From CAMDBL01 sp964498125 (lineage in GTDB: Bacteria > Pseudomonadota > Alphaproteobacteria > Rhizobiales > Hyphomicrobiaceae): DNA of 54,518 nucleotides. The position numbers and the translations under genes are program-made. Of this stretch, positions 1 to 8,595 are shown piece by piece (positions within the stretch are counted from its first letter, which is position 1; every line of letters begins with the position of its first letter). Below the pieces are notes generated by a model that searched no databases, was not told where the DNA came from, and saw only the letters and a list, made by a program, of their open reading frames with translations. Location of the stretch: NCBI GenBank assembly GCA_964498125.1, contig CAZCGE010000052.1, forward strand, positions 1-54,518, read 5' to 3'.

Positions 1-45
1 ACTGTGACGGTCGCGGCGAGACGCTCTCACAGAAATGACGTCGCC

Positions 46-501
46 TCAATTAAAGCGATTATGCCAGATCTCGTTCACGGCGTCAGATACGCCCCAGCCG
101 ATGCCGCGCAGTGATCCGCGGACCACATCGAGACGCCCTAGCATCTTGTCGCGATCTTCAGTCGGCAATGCCGTTGCATGCTCTAGGCCTTGACCGAACA
201 TGCGCACGAGTGCCGTATAGTACGCCTCATCTTCCAAACCGCTGTCGCTGATGAGACGTGCCGCTTCTTCGCAATAGAAGATGCTCAGTTCGGCCAAACC
301 TTCAGGCCGACCAATTGCCTTGCGGTAGTCAGCAATCGCCTTCTTTGCCTTCGCCACCGACACATCCTGCCCCTTCATCAGGTCAGGATAAATCCATCGT
401 GAGATCACTTCCTTGAAGGGCGTAAGAGGATCGCCACCGACACCGAGCCGCGCAGCGAGAAACGCGCGATTTGCCGGAGTGAGCGCGTGTAGATCCTTCA
501 C
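46..501 (-). CDS. Hypothetical protein, soluble, about 151 aa
   Basis: I do not recognise a named function. The protein is soluble, mostly helical in appearance, without signal peptide or membrane segment. Its first part (LHALTPANRAFLAARLG) is of a type I associate with small uncharacterised proteobacterial proteins. The listed start is a GTG. The same frame stays open upstream to a TGA near position 550 and still reads like protein there (AELTKFDRAGLLGLV just before the GTG), so the true start may lie further upstream, or the 5' end may have been lost to a nonsense mutation. It is separated from the next gene by about 130 bases and has no obvious operon partner. Confidence 0.55.
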   Translation of the reverse strand: MKDLHALTPANRAFLAARLGVGGDPLTPFKEVISRWIYPDLMKGQDVSVAKAKKAIADYRKAIGRPEGLAELSIFYCEEAARLISDSGLEDEAYYTALVRMFGQGLEHATALPTEDRDKMLGRLDVVRGSLRGIGWGVSDAVNEIWHNRFN

Positions 502-635
502 AAGCCCAAGAAGTCCGGCACGGTCGAATTTGGTCAGCTCGGCCTTGAGTTCACCTCAGGTCGCCACTCTTGCCTGAACCATTGTCGTCAATCGCGTCGT
601 TCATACGAACATCCCAGCCACCCCGGCGTCCCGGC

Positions 636-1973
636 TCAGCGGAACCAGCGGGGGATCAGGCACTTCTCCCGCGCCGCGCGCTCGAGGCCCTCGCGGAAGT
701 GAGGGTGCGCGATCGAAATCAGCGCCAGCGCGCGCTCGGCAACCGACATGCCCTTGAGATTCACCATGCCGTACTCGGTCGCGACGTACATGATGTCGGT
801 GCGCGGGGTGGTCACCACATTGCCAGGAGTGAGCTCGACGACGATGCGGCTCTCCGGGTTGCCGTTCCGCGTGTATGTCGAAGAGAAGCACATGAACGAC
901 TTGCCTTCGGACGCGGCATAGGCGCCGCGTACGAACTGCAGCTGGCCGCCGGTGCCGGAGATGTGGCGATGGCCCGCACTCTCGGAGGCAGCCTGGCCCT
1001 GCAGATCCATCTGCGTCGAGTTGTTGATCGAGACCGCGCGTGGGTTTTGCATGATGATATGCGGCAGGTTGGTGTAGTCCACCTGCCGGCAGAGGATCTC
1101 GGGATTGTTGTTGATGAGCTGGTACTGCTTCCGCGATCCAAGCGCGAAGGTGTAAACGGCCTTGCCGGGGTCGACGGCCTTGCGCGCGCCCGTGATGAGT
1201 CCGGCCTCGAATAGCTCGACCATGCCGTCGACCATCATCTCGGTGTGGATGCCGAGGTCCTTGACGCCCGCCTCCTTGAGCATCGAGCAGACCGCATTCG
1301 GCATGGCGCCGATGCCGATCTGCAGGCACGAGCCGTCCTTGATCTCGGCAGCAATCAGGGTGGCGATGCGGCGGTCGATCTCGGAGACTGGCGGGTTGGT
1401 CACCTCCGTGATCGGCGCATGGTCGCCCTCGATGACGTAGTCGACCTCGCTCTCGTGAATGCCGTTGTCGGAGCCGCGGCAGTAAGGCATCGCGTTCGAC
1501 ACCTCGACAACGCGGATCTTCGCCTTCGCCATCATGGCGCCGTGGTAGGTGCCGGCGCCGCCGAAATTGTAATAGCCGTTGGCGTCGGGTGGGCAGACCT
1601 TCAGGCACGCGACGTCCACTCGCTCGATGAAGCGGCGGTAGTTGTCCGGCGCCTCGCCGAAGTTCATGGGAATGTAGTTGGTGCGTCCCTTGTCGTGCAT
1701 GCGCCGGTCGTAGCCGCCGAAGTGCCAGTTGAGCATGCCGAAGGCGCGGCCCTCGGGATCTTCCTCGAGCACGGCGCGAGACTTCACCGAGAGGCAGGCA
1801 CGAACCTTGATGCTCACGAGTTCGTCGCGGCGCGCGGCAAGTGCCTTGTCGAAGGCGTCAGGCTGGCCCATGCCGAAGCCGTAGTCGACCCAGTCTCCGG
1901 ATTTCACCAAAGCTGCGGCCTCCGCGGGCGAAACGCGGCGCGCGCTCCTGCTGCCTCTACTCGACGAAGTCAT
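636..1973 (-). CDS. Acetyl-CoA hydrolase/transferase family protein (4-hydroxybutyrate CoA-transferase-like)
   Basis: A 445-residue cytosolic protein of the acetyl-CoA hydrolase/CoA-transferase family, which moves CoA between acyl groups through a glutamyl-CoA thioester. Visible family features are the glycine-rich IGIGAMPNAV segment and the GIHTEMMVDG segment, whose Glu is the expected catalytic residue. A conserved C-terminal region reads SGTGGQLQFVRGA followed by GNVVTTPRTDIMYV. The length is normal for Cat2/AbfT-type enzymes. Known members use acetate, butyrate or 4-hydroxybutyrate as acceptor; the actual substrate here cannot be told. It stands alone, divergent from selO. Confidence 0.9.
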   Translation of the reverse strand: MTSSSRGSRSARRVSPAEAAALVKSGDWVDYGFGMGQPDAFDKALAARRDELVSIKVRACLSVKSRAVLEEDPEGRAFGMLNWHFGGYDRRMHDKGRTNYIPMNFGEAPDNYRRFIERVDVACLKVCPPDANGYYNFGGAGTYHGAMMAKAKIRVVEVSNAMPYCRGSDNGIHESEVDYVIEGDHAPITEVTNPPVSEIDRRIATLIAAEIKDGSCLQIGIGAMPNAVCSMLKEAGVKDLGIHTEMMVDGMVELFEAGLITGARKAVDPGKAVYTFALGSRKQYQLINNNPEILCRQVDYTNLPHIIMQNPRAVSINNSTQMDLQGQAASESAGHRHISGTGGQLQFVRGAYAASEGKSFMCFSSTYTRNGNPESRIVVELTPGNVVTTPRTDIMYVATEYGMVNLKGMSVAERALALISIAHPHFREGLERAAREKCLIPRWFR

Positions 1974-2257
1974 GCTTTTGGGACCGTGCTGGTTGGCTGA
2001 CTTGGTTCGTGATGCAGCGGACTATAGCGAAGGTTCTAGCCAGCGCGAACGGCGCGTCCACCTCGATGCGGTAGAGCGCGATGCCTCACATAGCAGACAC
2101 GCTTGTCGACGAGGCTCGCAGCATCAACTTGATCGTGCCGAATGTCTGCACTGGGATGTCACGTCAGCACTCCGAGGATGAGTGTTGCACACCGACGTGT
2201 GGGTAGGCACAGTCTACGCCCGCGCTGCAAAGCCTTGCGCACTGAACAGGACCACTC

Positions 2258-3754
2258 ATGGATGCCGCTACTGGTCTGGATCACTTGTTCGCGTTCGACA
2301 ACACATATGCGCGACTGCCGGATGCCTTCTTCGCCCGGCTGGCCCCGCCACCGGCCGCCGCCCCTCAGCTCGTGATCGTGAACGAGAAGCTGGCGCACCA
2401 GCTTGGTCTTGATCCGAGGCTGCTGGCATCGCCTGCTGGCATCGACGTTCTGTCCGGGAACGTGCTGCCGGACGGTGCCGAGCCGCTGGCTATGGTCTAT
2501 GCGGGCCACCAGTTTGGGCATTTTGTGCCGCAGCTCGGTGATGGCCGTGCGATCCTGCTCGGGGAGGTAATTGGCCGCGATGGACTGCGCCGCGATGTTC
2601 AGCTCAAGGGCTGCGGCCCGACACCGTTCTCGCGTCGAGGTGACGGTCGCGCTGCCCTCGGCCCAGTGCTGCGCGAATACATCGTCAGCGAGGCCATGGC
2701 CGCGCTCGGCATGCCGACGACCAGGTCGCTTGCGGCAGTGCTGACGGGTGAGGAGGTGCTGCGCGAGACGCCATTGCCGGGCGCAATCCTGACCAGGGTC
2801 GCTTCGAGCCATATTCGCGTCGGCACGTTTCAGTTTTTCGCAGCCCGCGGCGATGTCGATGGTGTGAGGCGTCTCGCCGACTACGTGATTGCGCGGCACT
2901 ACCCGGAGGCGAGTCGCGCTGACAATCGCTATCGCGCCATGCTAGATTTCGTGATCGAGCGGCAAGCCGGGCTCATGGCACAATGGATGCTCGTCGGCTT
3001 CATTCACGGCGTGATGAACACGGACAACATGGCGATCTCGGGCGAAACCATCGACTACGGTCCCTGCGCGTTCATGGACAATTATGACCCGGCGACTGTG
3101 TTCAGCTCCATCGACCGCATGGGGCGCTACGCCTACAACAACCAGCCATCCATCGCCCACTGGAACCTGGCGCGACTCGCCGAAACGCTGATCCCCCTGC
3201 TCGGCTCCGACATGGAGGAGGGGCTCGTCGAAGCGCGTGAGGCCATCGACGCCTACCCCTGCAAGTACGAGGCGGCTTACCTGGCCGGCATGCGGCGCAA
3301 GCTGGGGCTGCTGCAGGAACGGCCAGACGATCTTGCTCTGGCGCATGACCTCCTCGACCGCATGGCCGCCAACAAAGCCGACTTCACGCTGACGTTCCGC
3401 CGGTTGTGTGATGCCGCAGTCAGCGCTGAAGTTGAGGCCGAGGTGCGCCGCTTTTTCGACGCCCCCGCTGCCTTTGACGGGTGGGCGTTCAAGTGGCGGC
3501 ACCGGCTCGCATCCGAAGGCGGCAATGCAGTCGAGCGGCGAACCTCGATGCGAGCGGTGAACCCGGCCTACATCCCGCGCAATCATCGTGTCGAGGAAGC
3601 CATCACTGCCGCCGTCGATGAGGGGCGCACTTCGATCTTCGAGACGCTGGTGCGGGTGACGACAGCGCCGTTCGACGACCAGCCGGGCTCCGAGCGCTAC
3701 GCAGAACCGCCGCAGTTGCATCAAGTCGTGCACCAGACATTCTGTGGGACGTGA
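2258..3754 (+). CDS. selO: Protein adenylyltransferase SelO (YdiU/UPF0061 family)
   Basis: SelO is a pseudokinase that binds ATP upside-down and transfers AMP to Ser/Thr/Tyr side chains; in E. coli it is linked to redox homeostasis. The 498-residue protein shows the hallmark blocks: GHQFGHFVPQLGDGRA, QLKGCGPTPFSR with the conserved Lys, REYIVSEAMAALG, and NTDNMAISGETIDYGP with the metal-binding Asn/Asp. It ends in FCGT, so a Cys sits third from the end, the position of selenocysteine in vertebrate SelO and of the redox Cys in bacteria. The ATG at 2258 follows an AGGA sequence. A cupin gene follows on the same strand after 38 bases. Confidence 0.95.
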   Translation: MDAATGLDHLFAFDNTYARLPDAFFARLAPPPAAAPQLVIVNEKLAHQLGLDPRLLASPAGIDVLSGNVLPDGAEPLAMVYAGHQFGHFVPQLGDGRAILLGEVIGRDGLRRDVQLKGCGPTPFSRRGDGRAALGPVLREYIVSEAMAALGMPTTRSLAAVLTGEEVLRETPLPGAILTRVASSHIRVGTFQFFAARGDVDGVRRLADYVIARHYPEASRADNRYRAMLDFVIERQAGLMAQWMLVGFIHGVMNTDNMAISGETIDYGPCAFMDNYDPATVFSSIDRMGRYAYNNQPSIAHWNLARLAETLIPLLGSDMEEGLVEAREAIDAYPCKYEAAYLAGMRRKLGLLQERPDDLALAHDLLDRMAANKADFTLTFRRLCDAAVSAEVEAEVRRFFDAPAAFDGWAFKWRHRLASEGGNAVERRTSMRAVNPAYIPRNHRVEEAITAAVDEGRTSIFETLVRVTTAPFDDQPGSERYAEPPQLHQVVHQTFCGT

Positions 3755-3792
3755 GGCCACTGCCTGCGGTTGCCCCAGCCGGAACTGTTCCG

Positions 3793-4170
3793 ATGACAAC
3801 GGTGATCAACCTGCTGGCTGATTTGCCATCTGCACAGAATGCCGAGTTGACAACGCTTCTGGTCTCCGGCGATGGCGTGCGGTTGGAGCGCATCGTGTCG
3901 TTCGGCCAGGCTTCGCCCGAGGGGTTTTGGTACGACCAGGACGAAGCCGAGTGGGTGGTGCTGCTCGCCGGGCGTGCACGGCTAACGATCGACGGCGTGT
4001 CCGAGGATCGCGAATTGGGGCCCGGAGATGCGGTGTATCTCGGAGCCCACTGCCGTCACCGCGTGGCGTGGACGGACCCTAGCCAACCGACCGTATGGCT
4101 CGCACTGTTCATCGCGCCAGGTCTTCAGCCGCCTACTATTTCACCGTCAGTAAACAGACATGGTATTTGA
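3793..4170 (+). CDS. Small cupin-domain protein
   Basis: About 125 residues forming a single cupin-2 barrel. The stretch WVVLLAGRARLTIDG followed by LGPGDAVYLGAHCRHRVAW matches the two conserved cupin motifs, including the metal-ligand region around His-Arg-His. The ATG at 3793 is chosen because the residues upstream (from a GTG overlapping the selO stop) are low-complexity and not cupin-like. It probably shares a transcript with selO. Its ligand or reaction cannot be inferred; such stand-alone cupins are described in related genomes as phosphoribosylaminomannose-isomerase-like or simply cupin proteins. Confidence 0.8.
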   Translation: MTTVINLLADLPSAQNAELTTLLVSGDGVRLERIVSFGQASPEGFWYDQDEAEWVVLLAGRARLTIDGVSEDRELGPGDAVYLGAHCRHRVAWTDPSQPTVWLALFIAPGLQPPTISPSVNRHGI

Positions 4171-4569
4171 CGATTTCCCCCCCCCGCATGGGCGGGAGAG
4201 CCGCTGTCACGTGAGGTACCGATCGGGATCATTGGCTCCATATCGTTTCCAGATCTACTTCAGCCGTGCCACCTGCCTTTCGCTCCCCTCAAGCACTATC
4301 GGACGCTCATGGTGGGCGAGAACGGCGCACAAGTGGCTCGGGGTGACGCCCCATTCGCACCAGCCTGAGGAGCATCGCGGATCAGGTCAACTCGCTCATC
4401 GCCCGGCCAACAGCCTCTGCGTTCCCATTGAGCTGTCGGTTGAGGAACCCCACACGATCGCGGTCGCGATGCCTCGGCTTCCGGACATGTCGGAACCCGG
4501 GATCGACGTGGGCGCGGATAGCCCCTCGAATGTCGGCTTTTGGGATCGACCGCCGATAAGCCTCTCGGT
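4171..4569. other. Intergenic stretch without a recognised gene
   Basis: About 400 bases between the converging cupin gene and the hypothetical gene at 4570. Short open frames exist on both strands, but none has family resemblance or a convincing ribosome binding site. No tRNA or terminator with a U-run is seen. Confidence 0.4.
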
Positions 4570-5433
4570 TCAATGCCGCGGCCCGTTGTTCGGCTCCAGC
4601 GTCACGTCGAACGCGAAGAAGCGGTCGAAGAGCGCCGTCTTTCGGTAGCGACGGCCGTCGAAGCGGCTACCGATCGTAGTCGCCCGATCGGTATCGAGTA
4701 GGCCGAATAGGGCCAGCATGCGCAGAATGCGCAGTTCAAGCGCCAGGCCGGAAAAATCCTGCCTCGCTTCGAGCACGCCAATGACCGGGACTGTGGTGAG
4801 CCGCGCCAGCCGGTCCGGAGTCTCCCAATCCTTGACCACATGCGACATGCACCAGACGATGATGCCGATATCGCCCTGCGGCCATGACGGCACCGGGCAT
4901 CCGTCCCATCGGCCGAGGTTGATCGGCCAGAACACCAGTTCGAACATCCGTGCCATCAGATCGCCGGCACCGGTCGACAACACCTTCTTACCCTTGGCGG
5001 TCGGCACCAGCGTTTTTCCGACGCGGCGGAGAAGTCGCATTTCGACGGCGACGACGCGCAACAGCTCGGCCGGCCAGACGTCCTGTTCGTTGAGCACCTT
5101 GGACACCGATCTGATCAGCGCAAGATCGAATGCGGCGCCGTCGACGATTTCCGCCAGATCGACGACGACGGTGCGGGGTAAGCACTCGGCTTCCGTTAGC
5201 CTTATGGGCTGACCCTCGGCTTTCCGCAGCAGGTGCAGCATTGCGCGCATCATCGGCGACGCGGACAGCTCGGTCTCGGCCATGTCGACCGCCAGATTCA
5301 GCGCGCGACCGTCTTCGTCAGGTCGGCGACGCAGCCGGCAATAGGAGTCGAAGTCAAGATGGGTCCAGTAGGGCTCGATACCGCTGAGCCAGGCAATGAC
5401 GTCGTCGTTCTTCAAGAAACCCGGATTGACCAT
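4570..5433 (-). CDS. Hypothetical protein, about 287 aa, winged-helix-like segment
   Basis: I do not recognise the family with certainty. The protein is soluble. Residues near 65-85 (RLTEAECLPRTVVVDLAE) and the segment RLLRRVGKTLVPTAKGKK resemble the pattern of a winged-helix wing followed by a 'LxPTxxG' turn, as found in some proteins that accompany pRiA4b ORF-3-type genes; that likeness is from memory and weak. The ATG at 5433 is preferred over the one at 5454 because GGGAG lies six bases upstream of it. A pRiA4b ORF-3 stub occurs elsewhere in the window (35248), but not next to this gene. Confidence 0.6.
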   Translation of the reverse strand: MVNPGFLKNDDVIAWLSGIEPYWTHLDFDSYCRLRRRPDEDGRALNLAVDMAETELSASPMMRAMLHLLRKAEGQPIRLTEAECLPRTVVVDLAEIVDGAAFDLALIRSVSKVLNEQDVWPAELLRVVAVEMRLLRRVGKTLVPTAKGKKVLSTGAGDLMARMFELVFWPINLGRWDGCPVPSWPQGDIGIIVWCMSHVVKDWETPDRLARLTTVPVIGVLEARQDFSGLALELRILRMLALFGLLDTDRATTIGSRFDGRRYRKTALFDRFFAFDVTLEPNNGPRH

Positions 5434-5792
5434 GCTGACTCCCAACGGTGCCACTGCGGAAGCATGAGCGGCATCGCCTGCGACTTCAAGACTTCACCCA
5501 ATATCGAATGACCAGCAACGGTGGGCCGGGGCAGTCGAGATTGCCGGCATCGACGATCATGACCGACTGAGGTGGAGCGAACCGCGTCGCGATGTCCCGG
5601 ACAGGAGGCTCCCTCGGTGAGGTCTGTTTCTGGGATTGGGTGGCGATCATTCCATGCCGAGAGAGCCATCTCAAAGTCGTCCACAGATGCCCGTGGCCAA
5701 TGGGTATCGGACGGGGCCGCGTCACGGCAAGTTGCGAAAATGAGCCAGTGAGATGATTCCCGCCATTGACACCCGAGACACAAGGATCCGAC
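5434..5792. other. Intergenic stretch; possible decayed dispersed fragment
   Basis: Divergent promoter region for the genes at 5433 (-) and 5793 (+). On the minus strand, 5509-5600 reads VMIVDAGNLDCPGPPLL, a phrase I associate with short non-functional fragments scattered through rhizobial genomes. It has no start or ribosome binding site of its own and is not called as a gene. Confidence 0.3.
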
Positions 5793-6179
5793 ATGGGCAC
5801 AACCGCCGAGAAAATTGCCCGCCATGTTGCGGCCCAGGTGAATGCGCCGCTCATCGACTTGGCAAGTCACCGGCAGATGAAGCAGCTGCTGCACGACGCC
5901 AATCTGGACGCGGGCGGCTTCGAGAGGCGGATCGAGGACGGCGTTGACCCCTGCTACGCAGTTTACACGCACTCCCAGGCGCTGATCTCGATCACGGCCG
6001 AGCAGCTGGCCGCAACCAAAGAGGCCCGGCAGTTCGCGCGGCTCGTCGCCGAGGCCGAGGACATCTACATGCCGAGCTATCCGCCGATGAGCCCGGTCAC
6101 CAGCAGCCACTTCGCCATGTGGTCGCTGTTCGACTTGCAGTTCGGGCAGAGCCACGAGACCATCGGCACCTGCTTTTGA
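5793..6179 (+). CDS. Hypothetical protein, about 128 aa
   Basis: A soluble small protein with no recognised domain. It starts with MGTTAEKIARHVAAQV and ends in HETIGTCF. The ATG at 5793 is chosen because AAGGA precedes it by seven bases; the frame is open to 5766. The composition (few Lys, regular hydrophobic spacing, no low-complexity runs) supports a real gene. It is the first of several small unrecognised genes between 5.8 and 8.2 kb that may form an accessory cluster. Confidence 0.55.
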   Translation: MGTTAEKIARHVAAQVNAPLIDLASHRQMKQLLHDANLDAGGFERRIEDGVDPCYAVYTHSQALISITAEQLAATKEARQFARLVAEAEDIYMPSYPPMSPVTSSHFAMWSLFDLQFGQSHETIGTCF

Positions 6180-6802
6180 GCAGGATCTCGTAATCTGATG
6201 GGCAAATTTCCAAGGCGTTTGATGGTCGACACTCACTGAGCAGCCCGGCCTCGCCCCGTGCCAATCTAGCGTGCCGCCGTGCTCGCGGCCGTCAAGACCA
6301 AGCCTTCGGCGGCCCAAGGGGGCCGGTCTTGACCGCCACTCGACACGTCGGCGATCTGGATGTGTGGCCGGGATGAAGGAAGGGCTCCGCAAGGGGCCGA
6401 ACCAAGGAAGTCCTCTGAGGAAGTGAAGGGAAGAGGCGGCGCCGGCGGGATGAACTTCCCGTTCCCGTTCCCGCACGCTGTAGAGAGATCGGGAACGGGA
6501 ATTGGGAAGTCGCAGACACTCTCGACGCGGCGACCATCAAAGAGCGCGGCTTCCGCAAAATCGTAAATGAGGGCGAAGAGTGCTCAGTTGATCAACAACA
6601 CCGGGCATAACCTCGCTGTGGCGGAATGGGCGGTGATCAAAATGGGCCTCGATCCGCATTTCGCTCGCGCATCACTTTTCGTGGGAACGGAAGAAGGGCA
6701 ACGCCCGCACCACAGCAGGTCCCGGGCAATCAAGCTCCATGATCGTCGAGGGCGGCCCTCACCTTCCGTGATCCGGATTAATGCGTTTCCCCACCAACTG
6801 CT
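6180..6802. other. Intergenic stretch of about 620 bases
   Basis: No supportable gene on either strand. It contains a local imperfect inverted repeat of the form 'cccgttcccgttccc ... gggaacgggaa' at about 6464-6507, which could fold into a hairpin. Open frames here translate to low-complexity Arg/Pro/Ser-rich sequence typical of non-coding GC-rich DNA. Confidence 0.35.
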
Positions 6803-7315
6803 GTGGTCAGGCTCACTTTTCTGCGCATTGCGGAGCTCACCAACCTGCCGGCCGGTCTCAGGGCAACCGCGGCAGCCCTGCAATGCTCGCGGCTGGGTCT
6901 TTATGTGCACTGCGGCCACGATGGGCGCTTCGTCAGGCTACGCGAGATCGGTCAGGAACGCATCGTGCGCTGTCTCGTGCCGGCCGGCTATCGGGGTGAA
7001 GCCGCTGAGATCTGGCTTGCCCGAGTGCTTCCGCCCGCCAGCAGCTTGTTCGACTATCACGTCGTCTCGATGACGCCCTACGTCATCGGCGGTGGATCAG
7101 AGGCGGATTGGTTGGCCTATCTCGACCGCGAGGGGCATCGCCTCGGCAACAAGCCGCTGCCGCGCAAGATCGACGGTACCACCTACATCATGAAGCACGG
7201 TCCGAGCGTCAATCATTGGAACGAGTACATCTTCTGCGCCTACGCCGGCCACCGGACCGATGCAGTTTTCCTGACTGGCATCCCCGACATCAAAGCAAGT
7301 CTGCCGCACGCGTGA
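6803..7315 (+). CDS. Hypothetical protein, about 170 aa
   Basis: The amino-acid pattern is protein-like (for example VRCLVPAGYRGEAAEIWLARVLPP and SVNHWNEYIFCAYAGHRTDAVFLTGIPD), but I cannot assign a family. It is soluble and has no signal peptide. The start is uncertain: the only in-frame candidate upstream is a GTG at 6803 without a good ribosome binding site, so the gene may be a fragment or begin at a non-canonical codon. It is followed after 71 bases by another unrecognised gene on the same strand. Confidence 0.5.
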   Translation: MVRLTFLRIAELTNLPAGLRATAAALQCSRLGLYVHCGHDGRFVRLREIGQERIVRCLVPAGYRGEAAEIWLARVLPPASSLFDYHVVSMTPYVIGGGSEADWLAYLDREGHRLGNKPLPRKIDGTTYIMKHGPSVNHWNEYIFCAYAGHRTDAVFLTGIPDIKASLPHA

Positions 7316-7386
7316 GGCCAGCGTCGGCGAGGCCGGCGACATTGCCAGGACCGGCTGCGCCGACTCGACGAGGGAAAAAGGCTCAG

Positions 7387-7797
7387 ATGGCATCGATCAC
7401 TTGGCAGCCGGGCACATTCCGGATCATGACGCCGAACGGCCCCGAGCATGTCGAAGGCTTGGCCGGCGGCCCGTTCGGCCTGCGCCGGGAGCTCAGGCGC
7501 TGGCGACCCGTGTGGACCGCCACGCATCTGGCGACCGGCTTGCGCATCTCGCTTGGCAATGGCGCGGGCTTCAACGATCTGGCACTGGCGCAGGAGTTCG
7601 CAGAGCGCGTGCTACCGCTCGCCGACTGGAACACCGGCTTAGCGCTGATGGCTGACAATGCTGTTGCTGATCAGGTGATCGCCATCTGGAACGAGTTGAT
7701 CGAGCGCGATGTCGTGGCTGCCAACATAGCGATCAGAGCGAGCTATGCTTCGCCGCCGCGCGAGAACCGCGCTGCCCGTCGTCGTAAGCACCGCTGA
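7387..7797 (+). CDS. Hypothetical protein, about 136 aa
   Basis: A small soluble protein starting MASITWQPGTFRIMTPNG. The ATG at 7387 is chosen because a purine-rich GAGGGAAAAAGG lies just upstream. The C-terminus is a basic tail (NRAARRRKHR) that could bind nucleic acid. No family is recognised. It probably shares a transcript with the gene ending at 7315. Confidence 0.5.
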   Translation: MASITWQPGTFRIMTPNGPEHVEGLAGGPFGLRRELRRWRPVWTATHLATGLRISLGNGAGFNDLALAQEFAERVLPLADWNTGLALMADNAVADQVIAIWNELIERDVVAANIAIRASYASPPRENRAARRRKHR

Positions 7798-7976
7798 GGT
7801 GATCTACTGGATCGACGACCCGAGAACGGCGCCGCGATGCACCGGACACTGGACGTGCTCGATCAGCGCTCCGTCGTCATGAAGTCGGCATCAGCCGATG
7901 TACCCTTCTGGGATGTGCCGTCGGCGTCGGTCCCGGCTATCGCCAGTTTCGGCTGGGCGGTGCCTCTGATCGCAGA

Positions 7977-8231
7977 TCAGTGCCCCGGGCCGCTTGGCCG
8001 CCAGTTGATCAAGCTGTTCGGGTCTCGACCTGCGAGGCGCAATCTCACAATCTCTCTGGCTCGCTGGGTGCCGACATCGGCGACGAGATTCCGCCAAGCC
8101 GGAGTGTCCGCCAGCATGGCGATTTGGTCGTCCGTCAGCCTGTCCAGCTCAGCATCCGTGTGCGGCGTCTTGCGGTCGTTGCTCGGGTCGAGCCAGGCCG
8201 GTTCGGAACTCTTCGAGGGTTCGTCTTCCAT
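7977..8231 (-). CDS. Hypothetical protein, about 84 aa
   Basis: A small acidic-to-basic protein, MEDEPSKSSEPAWLDPS... ending in NWRPSGPGH. The segment DRLTDDQIAMLADTPAWRNL followed by a basic helix looks like folded protein rather than noise. No family is recognised. The ATG at 8231 is preferred because residues encoded upstream of it do not look conserved; GAGGAA lies about twelve bases upstream. Confidence 0.45.
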   Translation of the reverse strand: MEDEPSKSSEPAWLDPSNDRKTPHTDAELDRLTDDQIAMLADTPAWRNLVADVGTQRAREIVRLRLAGRDPNSLINWRPSGPGH

Positions 8232-8595
8232 GTCGTACCCAGTTCCTCTGCTGCAAAGTCCCGTCGCATACTGGCGCCGATCGGTGCTCTTGTCGAACTC
8301 ACTGTTTGGCCATGGTTTTTCCAAAGACCGCGATCACAAAGACTGCGATCATGTTGTCAACGATCGGTCGGTGTGATCTGATACCGACAGTTATACGGAC
8401 GACGAGATGGCCAATACCGACCGCGCGGCCATTCGTCGTCGCGAGCGTCGAGTTCGGCGGCTTCTTGAGGGTACAGCGGAAGAGCCGGAAAAGTCCTAGG
8501 CCGCTTCGCTTCATGGCCGTATTGTTGCTGTCCGCCGCAGGCGCACCCATCCGGCAGTGTTGCCGCAAGTGCGCAAGCCTTGAAGGGACAGCACC
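8232..8595. other. Intergenic stretch upstream of the class III aminotransferase
   Basis: About 360 bases with no supportable gene. It should carry the promoter of the aminotransferase gene starting at 8596, but no sigma-70 or other box is clear enough to call. Confidence 0.35.

Noticed and set aside
570..2000. Long open frames on the plus strand opposite the CoA-transferase gene
   Set aside because: They are complements of the real gene; their translations are Arg/Ala/His-rich and lack family features.
6690..6760. A possible second copy of the 'DxxNLDCPGPP' fragment seen at 5509-5600
   Set aside because: Only a short Leu-Asp-Cys-Pro-Gly-Pro match in translation; the nucleotide alignment does not extend far enough to be convincing.
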